A stretch of DNA of 64,000 nucleotides from Paralteromonas sediminis (lineage in GTDB: Bacteria; Pseudomonadota; Gammaproteobacteria; Enterobacterales; Alteromonadaceae), in NCBI RefSeq assembly GCF_003820355.1, contig NZ_RPOK01000004.1, positions 124,001 to 188,000 of the forward strand, given 5' to 3'. The notes beneath the pieces were generated by a model. That model was not told the DNA's origin and did not search any database. It was given only the letters and a program-made list of their open reading frames with translations. Every line of letters starts with the position of its first letter. Position 1 is the first letter of the stretch. Both the position numbers and the translations under genes were made by a program. Positions 54,433 through 63,862 of this stretch are shown here, piece by piece.

Positions 54433-55386
54433 CTAAAAAGCTCTAAATATAAATCGAAAATACGATGCAATTACAAGATCTCTGAAGGAAGAGTTTTTAT
54501 TCAATCCTGTCCAAAACACCCACTTCAAAATTCCTCCCCATGCTTTTGAATACGAAGGCTCGCGTCGAATGAATTTTAAAATAGGCCGCACCTTAGATAA
54601 ATCAGAAAGTAGCATTCTGTTTTCACCTTGGCTAGCCACGCTTAGCCAAAACCTTTTAAAAGCGAACTCGTCAATAGGTTCTATTTCGCGACAAACATGT
54701 TTGTAAGAACCTCCCAATGCAATTTTCAACTGGTCATCGCGGTGTTTTCTAGTGAGGCTATTTTCATTTATTCTATAACTGAGGAGCGACTTCCTAAGCC
54801 CCCCAAACAAATAGCCTTTCTCTATTAACTTAAGGAAAAGTAGATAATCCTCTGCATTCCTAACTTGTGGAAACCCACCAACTTCCTTAATTGCACGAGT
54901 TCTAACAATTGTACTAGGAGTACAAATTCGGCTATTCAACAACAATTCTGCTTTGAGGAGCTCAGAATCTTCACTAATAGGATGTGACCCTATTATTTTC
55001 CCTTCCATATCAATATATTCCACATCGGACCCGCAAAGTGTTAAATGTGGGTTGTTAGCCATGTGTTCTACTAAGATTTTGAGTCTCTCGGGACGTGATA
55101 TATCGTCTGCATCATTTCTCGCGAAAAATTCTCCTTTAGCAGTTTCCAGTCCTTTGTTTAATGAATAACCAACTCCATAATTCTTGTCATTTGTTAATAG
55201 AATTATCTTTGAATCTCGCGAAGCGTAATGTTGTAGTATTTGTTTTGTTTCTTCGTTACTACCATCATCAATAATAATAAACTCAAAATTTTTGTAGGTC
55301 TGTTTTAGTATGCCTTCGATTGACTGTTTTATATGCTCAGGATTTCCATTGAGCATAGGCATGACTACCGAAACAAGATGGTCCAT
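54433..55386 (-). CDS. Family 2 glycosyltransferase
   Basis: The 317-residue protein opens LVSVVMPMLNGNPEHIKQSIEGILKQTYKNFEFIIIDDGS, then GVGYSLNKGLETAKGEFFARNDADDISRPERL with the DXD-like DADD motif, and RNAEDYLLFLKLI with the acceptor-side ED. It is a standard inverting GT2 (GT-A). It ends 20 bases before the pyruvyl transferase gene. Specificity is unknown. Confidence 0.93.
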   Translation of the reverse strand: MDHLVSVVMPMLNGNPEHIKQSIEGILKQTYKNFEFIIIDDGSNEETKQILQHYASRDSKIILLTNDKNYGVGYSLNKGLETAKGEFFARNDADDISRPERLKILVEHMANNPHLTLCGSDVEYIDMEGKIIGSHPISEDSELLKAELLLNSRICTPSTIVRTRAIKEVGGFPQVRNAEDYLLFLKLIEKGYLFGGLRKSLLSYRINENSLTRKHRDDQLKIALGGSYKHVCREIEPIDEFAFKRFWLSVASQGENRMLLSDLSKVRPILKFIRREPSYSKAWGGILKWVFWTGLNKNSSFRDLVIASYFRFIFRAF

Positions 55387-55535
55387 TATAGTTTTCCCAG
55401 AATTCTAAGTTACATCATCGATTGAGATAAACGGAGAATATAACATGTATGTGCTCTAATTGACCTTACTCCCAAGTTACTAACATTCCTTCGGTGAGAT
55501 AATTCACTTATTGACCCAGTCTTACTTTGGCAAGG
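55387..55535. other. Intergenic region with TGAGATAA-type motifs
   Basis: The gap between the flippase stop and the GT2 start contains TCATCGATTGAGATAAAC near 55411 and GGTGAGATAATTCAC near 55491. The first closely resembles a stretch at about 40255 in another polysaccharide intergenic region. They are candidates for a repeated regulatory element; nothing further is seen. Confidence 0.35.
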
Positions 55536-57017
55536 TCAACTCGCCCTCTTCAAAGAAAGGTATAGCTTTCCTTTTACACTATCAATCAACCGCCAAAGAT
55601 AGCCAAAACAATACACCTTGTTTTTCAAAACAAAGACTACCGTCAATTGGATTGAGGCATATATCACCATATAGACGCTACAATAAACCATCAAACCTAA
55701 AAACAAATGGTCGATACTTGGCAGGAAAGACATAGCCTGGCTGGCGACAACAACAGAAATTATAGATAAAATCATCGGTAATGTTATATCTCGCAGAGCT
55801 TTGACGCCTAAAATTTTTAGGACTACATAAAAGTAAAAACCGAGCGCAAGAAACACATCAATCGCAATCTTAAGTTTTGCCAGATGATATACATCCTGAA
55901 AATCCATAAAAGTAAACAACAGTACCTGAAAGGTGATCGAGCCTAACGAGTAGAAAAGCAGGACCTTAGTTGCATCTTTTAGCATTACAATTTGAGAAAC
56001 GATACTATTGATGGTTGTCACTATAATAAAGACACCAAATATGCCAAACAAGTCAGCGTACTCGACCCACTTTTGCCCCAACACGATCAATACAATTGCC
56101 TCATCTTTAACACGCATAATGTCTATAATTGGTGCAGCAATTGCAGAAAAGGCAAAGAATGTAACTTGGAGCTGGCTCCTAAAATAAGGCAAGTTGTTTT
56201 TAAACTCGGAGAATTGAGTTAGTGTAGTACCAATGATGGGATTGATAAAGATGGTCGAGGGGATGCTCGCGTAATAACGCATTGAGTTGTAAGCACCCAT
56301 AATAGCCTTATCAAACACTGTACTAACAAAGAGTGCATCTATTTGACTGCGAAAAAAGTTAAGAATAGATTGGGGTAAAATCCATTTCGCGAAATCCCAT
56401 TGCGCCTTCACTGCTTTAAATGTAAAACGGGGCCTTAAAGGTGCAATGATATAACTTGACAATACACCGCCACATACACTGATTAATTGTCCTAGCACCA
56501 AAGCCCAATAAGTCTGATACCGTACAGCAATATAAATTGTTAAAGCAGTTGAAATAACCTTAGTAACTATATTCCATCGAGTAATTGCGCCTAATTCTTG
56601 TTTTTTTCGTTTGTAGATAAGGCCAGGGCTAGCTAGGGTTCCTAAAAAAATTTGCAAAGCAAAAACCTGAATTATCAACTCCAATCTTTGATCATCATAG
56701 TAATTTGCGATTAAAAAGGAGCTAAGAGCAAGTAGAAGGCCCACTGTATTTTTTAGAACAAAGCGCAAAGACCAATTGGTAAGGACCATCTGATCATCTA
56801 TAGACTCCCTACTCAACAAGTAGCTTTTTCCACCAAAATTAGTAATTACATCAACAAAATTGAGAAAAATAAGTGCGATTGCAACGAGTCCAAAGTCTTC
56901 AGGCGTTAGTATCCTAGCCAAAATAATAAGAGAAACGATGCCAATAAGTCGTCTAAATAGTTGATAAACAATAGATAAAGAGCCAGCGATCACGCCATGT
57001 TTCAACTTTAATGTCAT
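55536..57017 (-). CDS. Oligosaccharide flippase family protein (Wzx-like)
   Basis: The 493-residue protein has about 12-14 membrane helices and the MOP-superfamily N-terminal GSLSIVYQLFRRLIGIVSLIILARILTPEDFGLVAIAL, which is typical of WzxC-like polysaccharide exporters. GAYNSMRYYASIPSTIFINPI in the middle also matches. It would flip lipid-linked repeat units across the inner membrane. It is followed, on the same strand, by the rest of the block and is the only flippase candidate in the window. Confidence 0.92.
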   Translation of the reverse strand: MTLKLKHGVIAGSLSIVYQLFRRLIGIVSLIILARILTPEDFGLVAIALIFLNFVDVITNFGGKSYLLSRESIDDQMVLTNWSLRFVLKNTVGLLLALSSFLIANYYDDQRLELIIQVFALQIFLGTLASPGLIYKRKKQELGAITRWNIVTKVISTALTIYIAVRYQTYWALVLGQLISVCGGVLSSYIIAPLRPRFTFKAVKAQWDFAKWILPQSILNFFRSQIDALFVSTVFDKAIMGAYNSMRYYASIPSTIFINPIIGTTLTQFSEFKNNLPYFRSQLQVTFFAFSAIAAPIIDIMRVKDEAIVLIVLGQKWVEYADLFGIFGVFIIVTTINSIVSQIVMLKDATKVLLFYSLGSITFQVLLFTFMDFQDVYHLAKLKIAIDVFLALGFYFYVVLKILGVKALRDITLPMILSIISVVVASQAMSFLPSIDHLFLGLMVYCSVYMVIYASIQLTVVFVLKNKVYCFGYLWRLIDSVKGKLYLSLKRAS

Positions 57018-57022
57018 GGGGC

Positions 57023-57868
57023 CTAGTCTACTTTTAGCTTTTTAATCCACTTACTTAAATCTCGCCCTGTTAATTCAGAAACTCTTTCTATGTCCATAGC
57101 AACTTTATAGAGGTATTTCTCTGGTAATGACGGAATTTTAGAGGATTGTTCTGACTTTGTTAGGATAACTGTTTTGAGCTTTTTACCCGCTTTTGACTTT
57201 TTGAACTTTATAAATGGTTTCTTTAAGAAAGAGTTCAAAAGATAACTCTGGATCACTGGAATTTTTAGAAAATTTTGCACTTCTGGCAAGGCGGACACGT
57301 TTCTTTTAACAGTTAAGTTGGGTGGTACAAAACTTTCATCAATGCCAAGAAAGACAAATACCTTTTTCATAAAATTGAGCGGCTCAATTTCTATATCGTC
57401 ATAAAAACTCACCAGAACCTGCTCAGGCTTGAACCTCGCATTTATCCACTCCAATTGCTCTGAATATAAACTTTGAGTGAGTATATGTGGATCTTTTATT
57501 AAAGCTTCTTCGAACGTATTGCTTTTTACTTTACCGTGTAACTTATACAAATTAAACGCGGAAAATGCTCGCTCTATGGGATGACGCAAAATAACAATAA
57601 TTTTTACCTCAGGCGCAAACCTTTTAAGTCGCTCTAAAAAAACTTCCTTAGACATATAATCAGGAGTAATCTCGCCAACTGCTTTTACTGCTTTTTGCGT
57701 TTCAAACAAATTTGAATACCAATCAGTTCCCTTTTCATATCCACTATCAAAGAAGTGAACTTCTTTCTGAGGCATAAAAACCTCTGGGTGCTTGTTCAGG
57801 CAATTGTACATCCAACTAGTTCCTGCCCGTTGTGCCCCGACGCCAACAAAAAAAACCTTCCGAGTCAT
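57023..57868 (-). CDS. Sulfotransferase domain protein
   Basis: The 281-residue protein has the 5-prime phosphosulfate loop FFVGVGAQRAGTSWMYNCLNKHPEV and the 3-prime phosphate motif KIIVILRHPIERAFSAFNLY. EVHFFD near residue 40 and VGEITPDYMS are also typical of NodH/heparan-type sulfotransferases. It is predicted to sulfate the polysaccharide or its lipid-linked precursor from PAPS. It lies 5 bases before the flippase gene on the same strand. This is the second sulfotransferase in the block. Confidence 0.92.
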   Translation of the reverse strand: MTRKVFFVGVGAQRAGTSWMYNCLNKHPEVFMPQKEVHFFDSGYEKGTDWYSNLFETQKAVKAVGEITPDYMSKEVFLERLKRFAPEVKIIVILRHPIERAFSAFNLYKLHGKVKSNTFEEALIKDPHILTQSLYSEQLEWINARFKPEQVLVSFYDDIEIEPLNFMKKVFVFLGIDESFVPPNLTVKRNVSALPEVQNFLKIPVIQSYLLNSFLKKPFIKFKKSKAGKKLKTVILTKSEQSSKIPSLPEKYLYKVAMDIERVSELTGRDLSKWIKKLKVD

Positions 57869-57938
57869 ATTTATTAATACCTGTTTTTAGAATTAAATGA
57901 CACGTATCATCACAATTCTATGATTTTATACTTGAAGA

Positions 57939-59273
57939 CTATATTGCCCGTTTGTTTTTAACCTTTTGATAAGTAGCATTTTTCTGATCCTGCAAGGGAT
58001 TTTCTTCATTTTTTCGTTTTACCATATAGTAATTGGCAGAAATTAGTAGCAACAAAAAGTAAAAGGGTTCAAAGATAATTAAGTCCAGAAATACTGCTCC
58101 CACAAAAAAAGCTATAAGCCCCCCCATAGAAGCAAGATTGACAAAACCATGGTCCGAATCTTGATCTGTATTAGCTTTAACATACTTATATTGTTTATAT
58201 GACCAATAAAAGAACATGATATAAATAAATCCCGAAATAAAACCGGTATTAGCGGAGAAATTCAAAAAAGTATTATGTGCAACATGTTTCGCTTTTTCAG
58301 GAAAGTGGATTCTGGAAGCATATTGGAACCGTTGTGGTCCCACTCCTAATAGGGGGTACTCCTTAGCCAGTCCCCAACCAATTCCCCACGAAACCAATCT
58401 TGGATTAAGTGGGCGTTCAACTTGATTGTCATTTGCTTTAGCAATGGTAGATGTAGTTCTGTCTGTCAATGCCCCGCCTTGCCAAACTAGCATTCCAATA
58501 AAGCCTATTACAATGGCAATATTTAGAGATTTAGACTTGACCACAAAGGCAAAGAATAGAACCAACACGCCAGCGCTGAGGAGAGCGCCACGAGATGCGA
58601 ACAAAATTAATGCATGTAGTACAAAAGGCACCGATAAAACCAGAGAAATCTTTATCCAACTTCGCTTGAAATATAGAATTCCGAATAATATGAATGAAAG
58701 CCCTGTTGTAAAAACAATAGAAAAGACATTACCGTCTCTGTATGGACTTAAATCAGGCCCTTTCAAACGCCCATTTAGGAACTGAGCCCAATTATTCGAG
58801 AAGTAATGGTCATTTGCCCAATAGCAGTAGTAGAGCGTTATGCCAATAAACATAAATGCAAAGTACTTAACAATTTCTGGCTTGTTAAGAAGACCTAAAA
58901 CAATGAAATACATAATAAATATGGTAGTAAAGATGCTCACTACTAAATCGCCACCTACGGCCGCAGAATAAGTCTCAAATGGCGTTAGCCAGGTAGAAAG
59001 ATAAAATATTATCAGCAAGCCGACCATGCCTTTGAATTGTCCTGACGAGTATACTTGCCAGTTAACCTGCCCCCTGAAAGCGCACAATATCCAGGCTATA
59101 ATAGCTATAGCTGCAGAGATTCTAAATACACGAATATCCTCAAACACCCAAAACCAAACATATTGTGGCTGCATGACTGAAACTACAGAGTAAATTAGGG
59201 CTGAGACCCATGGTGCAGAACTAACCAAAAATGCACTAGCAATTAGTCCAAGGATTGTAAGAAATTTAACCAT
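57939..59273 (-). CDS. O-antigen ligase/polymerase family protein
   Basis: The 444-residue protein has about 11 membrane helices and a periplasmic loop with PLLGVGPQRFQY and KAHNTFLNFSANTGF-like text (VAHNTFLNFSANTGFISGF), the hallmark of the Wzy_C/O-antigen ligase domain. The N-terminal half, with SVMQPQYVWFW, is reminiscent of exosortase-associated O-glycosylation ligases. It would polymerise repeat units or transfer glycan to an acceptor in the periplasm. It overlaps the preceding GT4 gene by eight bases. Polymerase and ligase cannot be told apart by reading. Confidence 0.88.
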   Translation of the reverse strand: MVKFLTILGLIASAFLVSSAPWVSALIYSVVSVMQPQYVWFWVFEDIRVFRISAAIAIIAWILCAFRGQVNWQVYSSGQFKGMVGLLIIFYLSTWLTPFETYSAAVGGDLVVSIFTTIFIMYFIVLGLLNKPEIVKYFAFMFIGITLYYCYWANDHYFSNNWAQFLNGRLKGPDLSPYRDGNVFSIVFTTGLSFILFGILYFKRSWIKISLVLSVPFVLHALILFASRGALLSAGVLVLFFAFVVKSKSLNIAIVIGFIGMLVWQGGALTDRTTSTIAKANDNQVERPLNPRLVSWGIGWGLAKEYPLLGVGPQRFQYASRIHFPEKAKHVAHNTFLNFSANTGFISGFIYIMFFYWSYKQYKYVKANTDQDSDHGFVNLASMGGLIAFFVGAVFLDLIIFEPFYFLLLLISANYYMVKRKNEENPLQDQKNATYQKVKNKRAI

Positions 59274-60363
59274 GCAGCGTCTCGTATATTGACGTGTATC
59301 GCTTAATCATATTGGTATTGGTAAATAGCTCATGGAACCTAAGATAACCATTTTGACCAAACTCTTTAACACTGTTAATTTCCAAGAGTTTTATTATCGC
59401 TTCAGCAAATGCATCAGCGTTATTGTTTTCTGTCACGTAACCATTGTAACCGTGTTGAATAAGTTCACCGTTGCCTCCTGCGTCCGTAACAACACAAGGC
59501 TTTTGTAAGCTCATTGCCTCCAATAATGTCATCGATGCTCCTTCACTTAGAGATGAAAGTAGGAATATCTGCATCAGTGCAAGAAATTTCTTGGGTGATA
59601 CCTGATAGCCCGTCAAAATGACAGAGTCATTGATTGCTAGCCGGTTAATGCATGCTTCTATATTCTGTCTTTCCTCCCCATCTCCCACTACAATCAATAC
59701 AGCATTAGGAAATCTTGTCAAAACTAGCTTAAAGGCCTTGAGCATTAAGACATGGTTTTTGATGGGATCAAATCGAGATATAGTTCCCAGTATGGGGGCG
59801 TCAGAAGAGATACCCAGCTCTATCCTTAATTGCTCAATTCCAACTGGTTGTTCAAAGGGCTCAATACCATTGTAAACGAGCTGTATTTTTTTTGATGAAA
59901 GAAATTCAAAATCTACCAACGCCTTTCTTGTGGCGTCAGAAATGGCTGTAATACTGTCGGTTAAGTAAGACAAAAGTGGGTTGATCAGTTTCCTTTTCCA
60001 GCTGCTGCGGTCAGGATAAAATCGGCCATGCTCGGTAAACATGACCTTTGCTCTTGTTCCTGCAGCAGCCAGAACACCATAAACCCAAGGCGTATATTGA
60101 TGACAATGGACAATATCGATAGCATTTGCCCTAATGTATTTTCGGATCTTGAGTAATAGCGTCAGGTCTAAGCCTTCCTTTCTGTCAAAAGCAATTATCG
60201 GTATACCACTATTTTTCAGCATTTCACCCCAAGGACCAATTTTTGATTCGATACAAAAAATTGACATTTCGAATTTTGAACAATGACCACCTTCGATCAG
60301 GCTCCTAATCACCATTTCTGTACCACCTATGCGCATGTCATAGGTTACGTGAAGTATTTTCAT
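59266..60363 (-). CDS. Family 4 glycosyltransferase
   Basis: The 365-residue protein has ILHVTYDMRIGGTEMVIRSLIEGG, IDIVHCHQYTPWVYGVLAA, VMFTEHGRFYP, LVYNGIEP, LGTISRFDPIKNHVLMLKAF, LIVVGDGEERQNIE, and IFLLSSLSEGASMTLLEAMSLQKPCVVTDAGGN. This is a retaining GT4 enzyme. Its stop overlaps the start of the O-antigen ligase-like gene. Donor sugar is unknown. Confidence 0.94.
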   Translation of the reverse strand: MKILHVTYDMRIGGTEMVIRSLIEGGHCSKFEMSIFCIESKIGPWGEMLKNSGIPIIAFDRKEGLDLTLLLKIRKYIRANAIDIVHCHQYTPWVYGVLAAAGTRAKVMFTEHGRFYPDRSSWKRKLINPLLSYLTDSITAISDATRKALVDFEFLSSKKIQLVYNGIEPFEQPVGIEQLRIELGISSDAPILGTISRFDPIKNHVLMLKAFKLVLTRFPNAVLIVVGDGEERQNIEACINRLAINDSVILTGYQVSPKKFLALMQIFLLSSLSEGASMTLLEAMSLQKPCVVTDAGGNGELIQHGYNGYVTENNNADAFAEAIIKLLEINSVKEFGQNGYLRFHELFTNTNMIKRYTSIYETLHG

Positions 60364-60392
60364 TGGAATTCAAGACTGCTCATTAATGTTGT

Positions 60393-61727
60393 CTATCTCT
60401 CAGTGAGTTGATACTTTTGTAGTAGTGGCTGACTTTCGTTTCGATTTTGAGTGTCGTCAGCTCCACTGAGTAAAATATATAAGGTATGCGTAGTCGGGTT
60501 AAAATCTGCCCCTCTAATTGAATGGCTGTCGCGATATAATTCTAAACGACCAAATTCAATGGGAGTTAGCTCGTAAGGCGCTATATCACCGCGCATTGAA
60601 GTGATTAGATCCTTGGTACTATATAACCAAAAATAATTGACTTTGTCTGCTTTCACTTCGGAACAATAACCTGAGCATTTAGAACCATCAGACTTACGTT
60701 TTTTATATGAGATTTCAGACTCCATGGCGCGATTCGTGCCGATTAAAATGTAATGCGTCGCACTATTAGTAAAGAAACCAATATTGGCGACACTCAGCTC
60801 GTTCCAGAGTTTGTGTATATCTGTATTATCACTCACACCATAAACACCAAGTGGGTTTTTCAGTGAGTAGCTCAACACTTCTTCCGTTGGAAAAAAAATT
60901 CTCCCTCCCTCTTTTTTATCGTATCGAGGCGTGAATGCATAAAAGCTTGGCCCCATAGACAAACGTGAGTTGATCGGTAAGTTGCTAGCATATCCTGTGT
61001 AGTGAGTATGAGGAGTAAATGCTTTAAAAACTTGAGGTAATTCTCCCATCCAACCCGCCGCTCTTACGGCTCCTTCAATTTCGTGAAATCCACTTCTGCT
61101 ACCACCAATATGGTCAGGATTATCTATGATTATAGTGGTTGACCGCTGATTTCCACTGCCATCATAATATTGCGCCATATTCATCCAAAGCTTTCCGTTT
61201 ATGACTTCAAGCCCAGTGATACGACCTATTTTATTCTCTCTGTCACGCAACTCAATTCCTTCCCTGGTAGGATGAAAAGGTTGCGAATTTGGTGCTATAG
61301 GTAAATCAGAAACTTTTTTCTCTAAGGCAAAATCGCCAATACTAAATGCACCAATTGTGGATTTTTGTGCATGCCCTGCGACAAACAATTGTGTTTCGTC
61401 AGGTGATACAGCCATGGTTCCTGGCGTCCAAGCTAATCGAGAGGCGCCAAATGTTCCCGCTTTAAGACGCGTTTCACCCACTAAAGTCAGCATGTAGTGT
61501 TCAGAAAGCTTAGTGGTAAAAGTTCTTGGGTTTTCAAGATATGCATTTGAACTGTCAGAATAATTAGAAGTTTTATCCACAGTTCTCTTAACAAAGTTTT
61601 CGATATTAGAGAGATCAACAATACCTTTTTCAATGGCATATTGTGCGCCAAAGACTCCACCTAGCAACAAAGCGAAACACCAAAAGACATAGACAAAAAC
61701 TCTACCAAGTCGCATTGCCAGTACCAC
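60393..61727 (-). CDS. Membrane-anchored protein of unknown function, beta-propeller-like
   Basis: No family is recognised. The 444-residue protein begins with one membrane helix (VFVYVFWCFALLLGGVFGAQYA), with no cleavage site evident, so most of it should lie in the periplasm anchored to the inner membrane. The rest is rich in short repeated strand patterns (TPGTMAVSPDETQLFVAGHAQ, RITGLEVINGKLWMN, FNPTTHTLYILLSG) suggestive of a beta-propeller. A Cys pair (CSGYC) is present. GTG at 61727 and ATG at 61715 are both possible starts. It is embedded in the polysaccharide block between a GT2 and a GT4 gene, so a role in that pathway is likely but unproven. Confidence 0.75.
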   Translation of the reverse strand: MVLAMRLGRVFVYVFWCFALLLGGVFGAQYAIEKGIVDLSNIENFVKRTVDKTSNYSDSSNAYLENPRTFTTKLSEHYMLTLVGETRLKAGTFGASRLAWTPGTMAVSPDETQLFVAGHAQKSTIGAFSIGDFALEKKVSDLPIAPNSQPFHPTREGIELRDRENKIGRITGLEVINGKLWMNMAQYYDGSGNQRSTTIIIDNPDHIGGSRSGFHEIEGAVRAAGWMGELPQVFKAFTPHTHYTGYASNLPINSRLSMGPSFYAFTPRYDKKEGGRIFFPTEEVLSYSLKNPLGVYGVSDNTDIHKLWNELSVANIGFFTNSATHYILIGTNRAMESEISYKKRKSDGSKCSGYCSEVKADKVNYFWLYSTKDLITSMRGDIAPYELTPIEFGRLELYRDSHSIRGADFNPTTHTLYILLSGADDTQNRNESQPLLQKYQLTER

Positions 61728-61761
61728 AAAGTTTCAAGCGCATACAATTCACCCTCTGCTC

Positions 61762-62622
61762 TTACCCCTTATCCAAAAGCTTCTTAAGACGCTTTTTAAC
61801 CAAATACTTTTTTACGAACCCTAAATGTTTTGATCGCTTATTAAATTCTTTCCAAATAGTTTGATTAATACTATTGAGGTCTCTTGGCCAGTCTTTTACT
61901 GGAGTGCTATCAAGTATCACCTCTTGCAGCTTTCCTAATTCGTACCGTGCTATTCTGTTGATATATAGATTAATGTCACTCTTTTTAGTAATGCTAAGGC
62001 TTTCAAATTTATACCCGACACCTTCAATCCAGGTTGTACGATTTGGGAGATTATGATCGAAGAACTCCAAGTCAGTATTTACTGCCTTGGTCAGGAATGA
62101 GTCGATCCAATTAAGGCCAACTGGCAATCTGAACCCAGCGCTTCTAATTCTTTTAATAAAAGAACTTCTCATCCCATAAAGATTGCCGAAGAAACAGGCT
62201 CTCTCAATAATTAATGACCTGTAGAACGCTATATTTCTTCCTGATAGCGGCATGCCTGCAATGATCATTGTTTCGGGTTGGCTTTGTTCCAACTTTGAGC
62301 TCATTTTGGAAAAACAATCATCAGAGAAATTAATGTCTGAGTCACAAAAAAAATGCGTATCAACCTCATCACTCAGATCATGAACATAGGTATTCCATGC
62401 ATTGCATTTATCGCCAAGTTCAATCTCTACGACTTCCAATTTAGCAAATTCAAGCGTTTTTTTACATTCCTCGGCAATTTGTACCGTGGCATCTGTACAC
62501 CCATTTGCCAAAATCAAATACCGATTTAATTTTGCATCCGTATTCTTATATACGCTTTCAATCGAAGTTTTAATGTTTGCTTCTTCGTTATAAGCAAACA
62601 TGATTATGTTGTACAAATCCAA
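61762..62622 (-). CDS. Family 2 glycosyltransferase
   Basis: The 286-residue protein starts NIIMFAYNEEANIKTSIESVYKNTDAKLNRYLILANGCTD, a GT2-type N terminus, and has HFFCDSDINFSDDCF with a DSD metal motif near residue 92. It continues with MIIAGMPLSGRNIAFYRSL and ends in a basic helical tail (KYLVKKRLKKLLDK). It is the first gene of the minus-strand block, divergent from the beta-helix gene across a 144-base gap. It lacks membrane segments. Confidence 0.85.
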   Translation of the reverse strand: MDLYNIIMFAYNEEANIKTSIESVYKNTDAKLNRYLILANGCTDATVQIAEECKKTLEFAKLEVVEIELGDKCNAWNTYVHDLSDEVDTHFFCDSDINFSDDCFSKMSSKLEQSQPETMIIAGMPLSGRNIAFYRSLIIERACFFGNLYGMRSSFIKRIRSAGFRLPVGLNWIDSFLTKAVNTDLEFFDHNLPNRTTWIEGVGYKFESLSITKKSDINLYINRIARYELGKLQEVILDSTPVKDWPRDLNSINQTIWKEFNKRSKHLGFVKKYLVKKRLKKLLDKG

Positions 62623-62766
62623 TTACCTATTTAAATCAACACAAAATCAAAATTAAATCCGAAATATCGTCACACAGCAAACGCACTTCGAACTTCGTAT
62701 GGTGTACTTTTCTCCACAGCTTGTAGAATGCCAAAACAACTAAGTGAATAATAGTGAAATATCTTA

Positions 62767-63792
62767 ATGAATGAGAGCTTTCCAATGACGTTAACAAAAA
62801 TCGTTATTTGCATCACATTTTGGGTTGGTTATTTGACCAACAGTGAAGCAGATGTCCACCGGGTCAGCTCAGAATCAGAATTGTACAAAGCACTGGTTAC
62901 AGCAAATCACAATCAAGTTCGGGACAGTATTGAAGTTACTGCAGGCGTTTATGAGTTAGATAAACGACTTCAGTTCACAGAAGCAAATACAAAGCTCGTC
63001 AGTGCATCCGGCATCGCAAATGATGTCATTTTGAGAGGGAAAGGCATGCGACCTTCCGCCACTACTGAAGTACTGCTAGATATTGCTGCAAAAAACATCA
63101 GCGTAAGTGGCATAACACTTGAAGCAGCCTCCCATCACTTGATCCAAGTAAGAGCGGAAGCTGACGCAGATAATTTTACTTTAACAAACTGCGTGCTAAG
63201 AGATGCCTACCAGCAACTGTTTAAGGTGTCAGCGACTAAAGAAAGTGATAGTCCACATGCAGACTTTGGTCATATCTCTCATTGCCTTTTTGAATATTCT
63301 GCAGGCATCGGACCACAATATTACATTGGTGGAATAGATGCTCACAGAATTAGAAACTGGACCATTGCTAACAATACTTTCAAGGCCATAGCCAGTCCCG
63401 CTGAGAGGGTTGCTCAACATGCTATTCATATTTGGAACAATAGCAGTAACAACTTAGTAATTAGTAATACGATTATTGATTCTGACCGAGGCATTGGGTT
63501 TGGAATGGGCAATTCCAGTAATCAGAATACAGGCGGAAAAATTATTAATAATTTGATTGTTCATACTGCAAAACACCACCGGTTCGCCGATGTTGGCATA
63601 ATATTGGAGAGCAGCCCACATACTGAAATCACTAATAACACCATACTCATGAATGGTCGTTATCCCAACGCCATTGAATACCGGTTTACCAGTACGCACG
63701 ATGTTGTGATCAGCGGTAACCAAGTTAATCGCAGAATCACGTCGCGCGATGGAGGCTCAGCAAGGCTAGTTAACAATAAAAAGTTGAAATAA
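62767..63792 (+). CDS. Right-handed parallel beta-helix repeat protein
   Basis: The 341-residue protein has an N-terminal hydrophobic segment (LTKIVICITFWVGYLTNSEA) that should act as a signal peptide. The pectate-lyase-like beta-helix coils that follow include VRDSIEVTAGVYEL, ISVSGITLEAASHHLIQV, NLVISNTIIDSDRGIGFG and HTEITNNTILMNGRYPNAIEYR. Two starts are possible, at 62767 and 62785. Proteins of this fold can be polysaccharide lyases, epimerases or passive binders; no catalytic residues can be assigned by reading. It lies beside the glycosyltransferases, so it likely acts on the exported polymer. Confidence 0.82.
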   Translation: MNESFPMTLTKIVICITFWVGYLTNSEADVHRVSSESELYKALVTANHNQVRDSIEVTAGVYELDKRLQFTEANTKLVSASGIANDVILRGKGMRPSATTEVLLDIAAKNISVSGITLEAASHHLIQVRAEADADNFTLTNCVLRDAYQQLFKVSATKESDSPHADFGHISHCLFEYSAGIGPQYYIGGIDAHRIRNWTIANNTFKAIASPAERVAQHAIHIWNNSSNNLVISNTIIDSDRGIGFGMGNSSNQNTGGKIINNLIVHTAKHHRFADVGIILESSPHTEITNNTILMNGRYPNAIEYRFTSTHDVVISGNQVNRRITSRDGGSARLVNNKKLK

Positions 63793-63862
63793 CAATGAAA
63801 TGGGTTTGTTACTAAACAACGTCTGACATAGACTATCCAAAAATAGCAATATATTGGATTTA

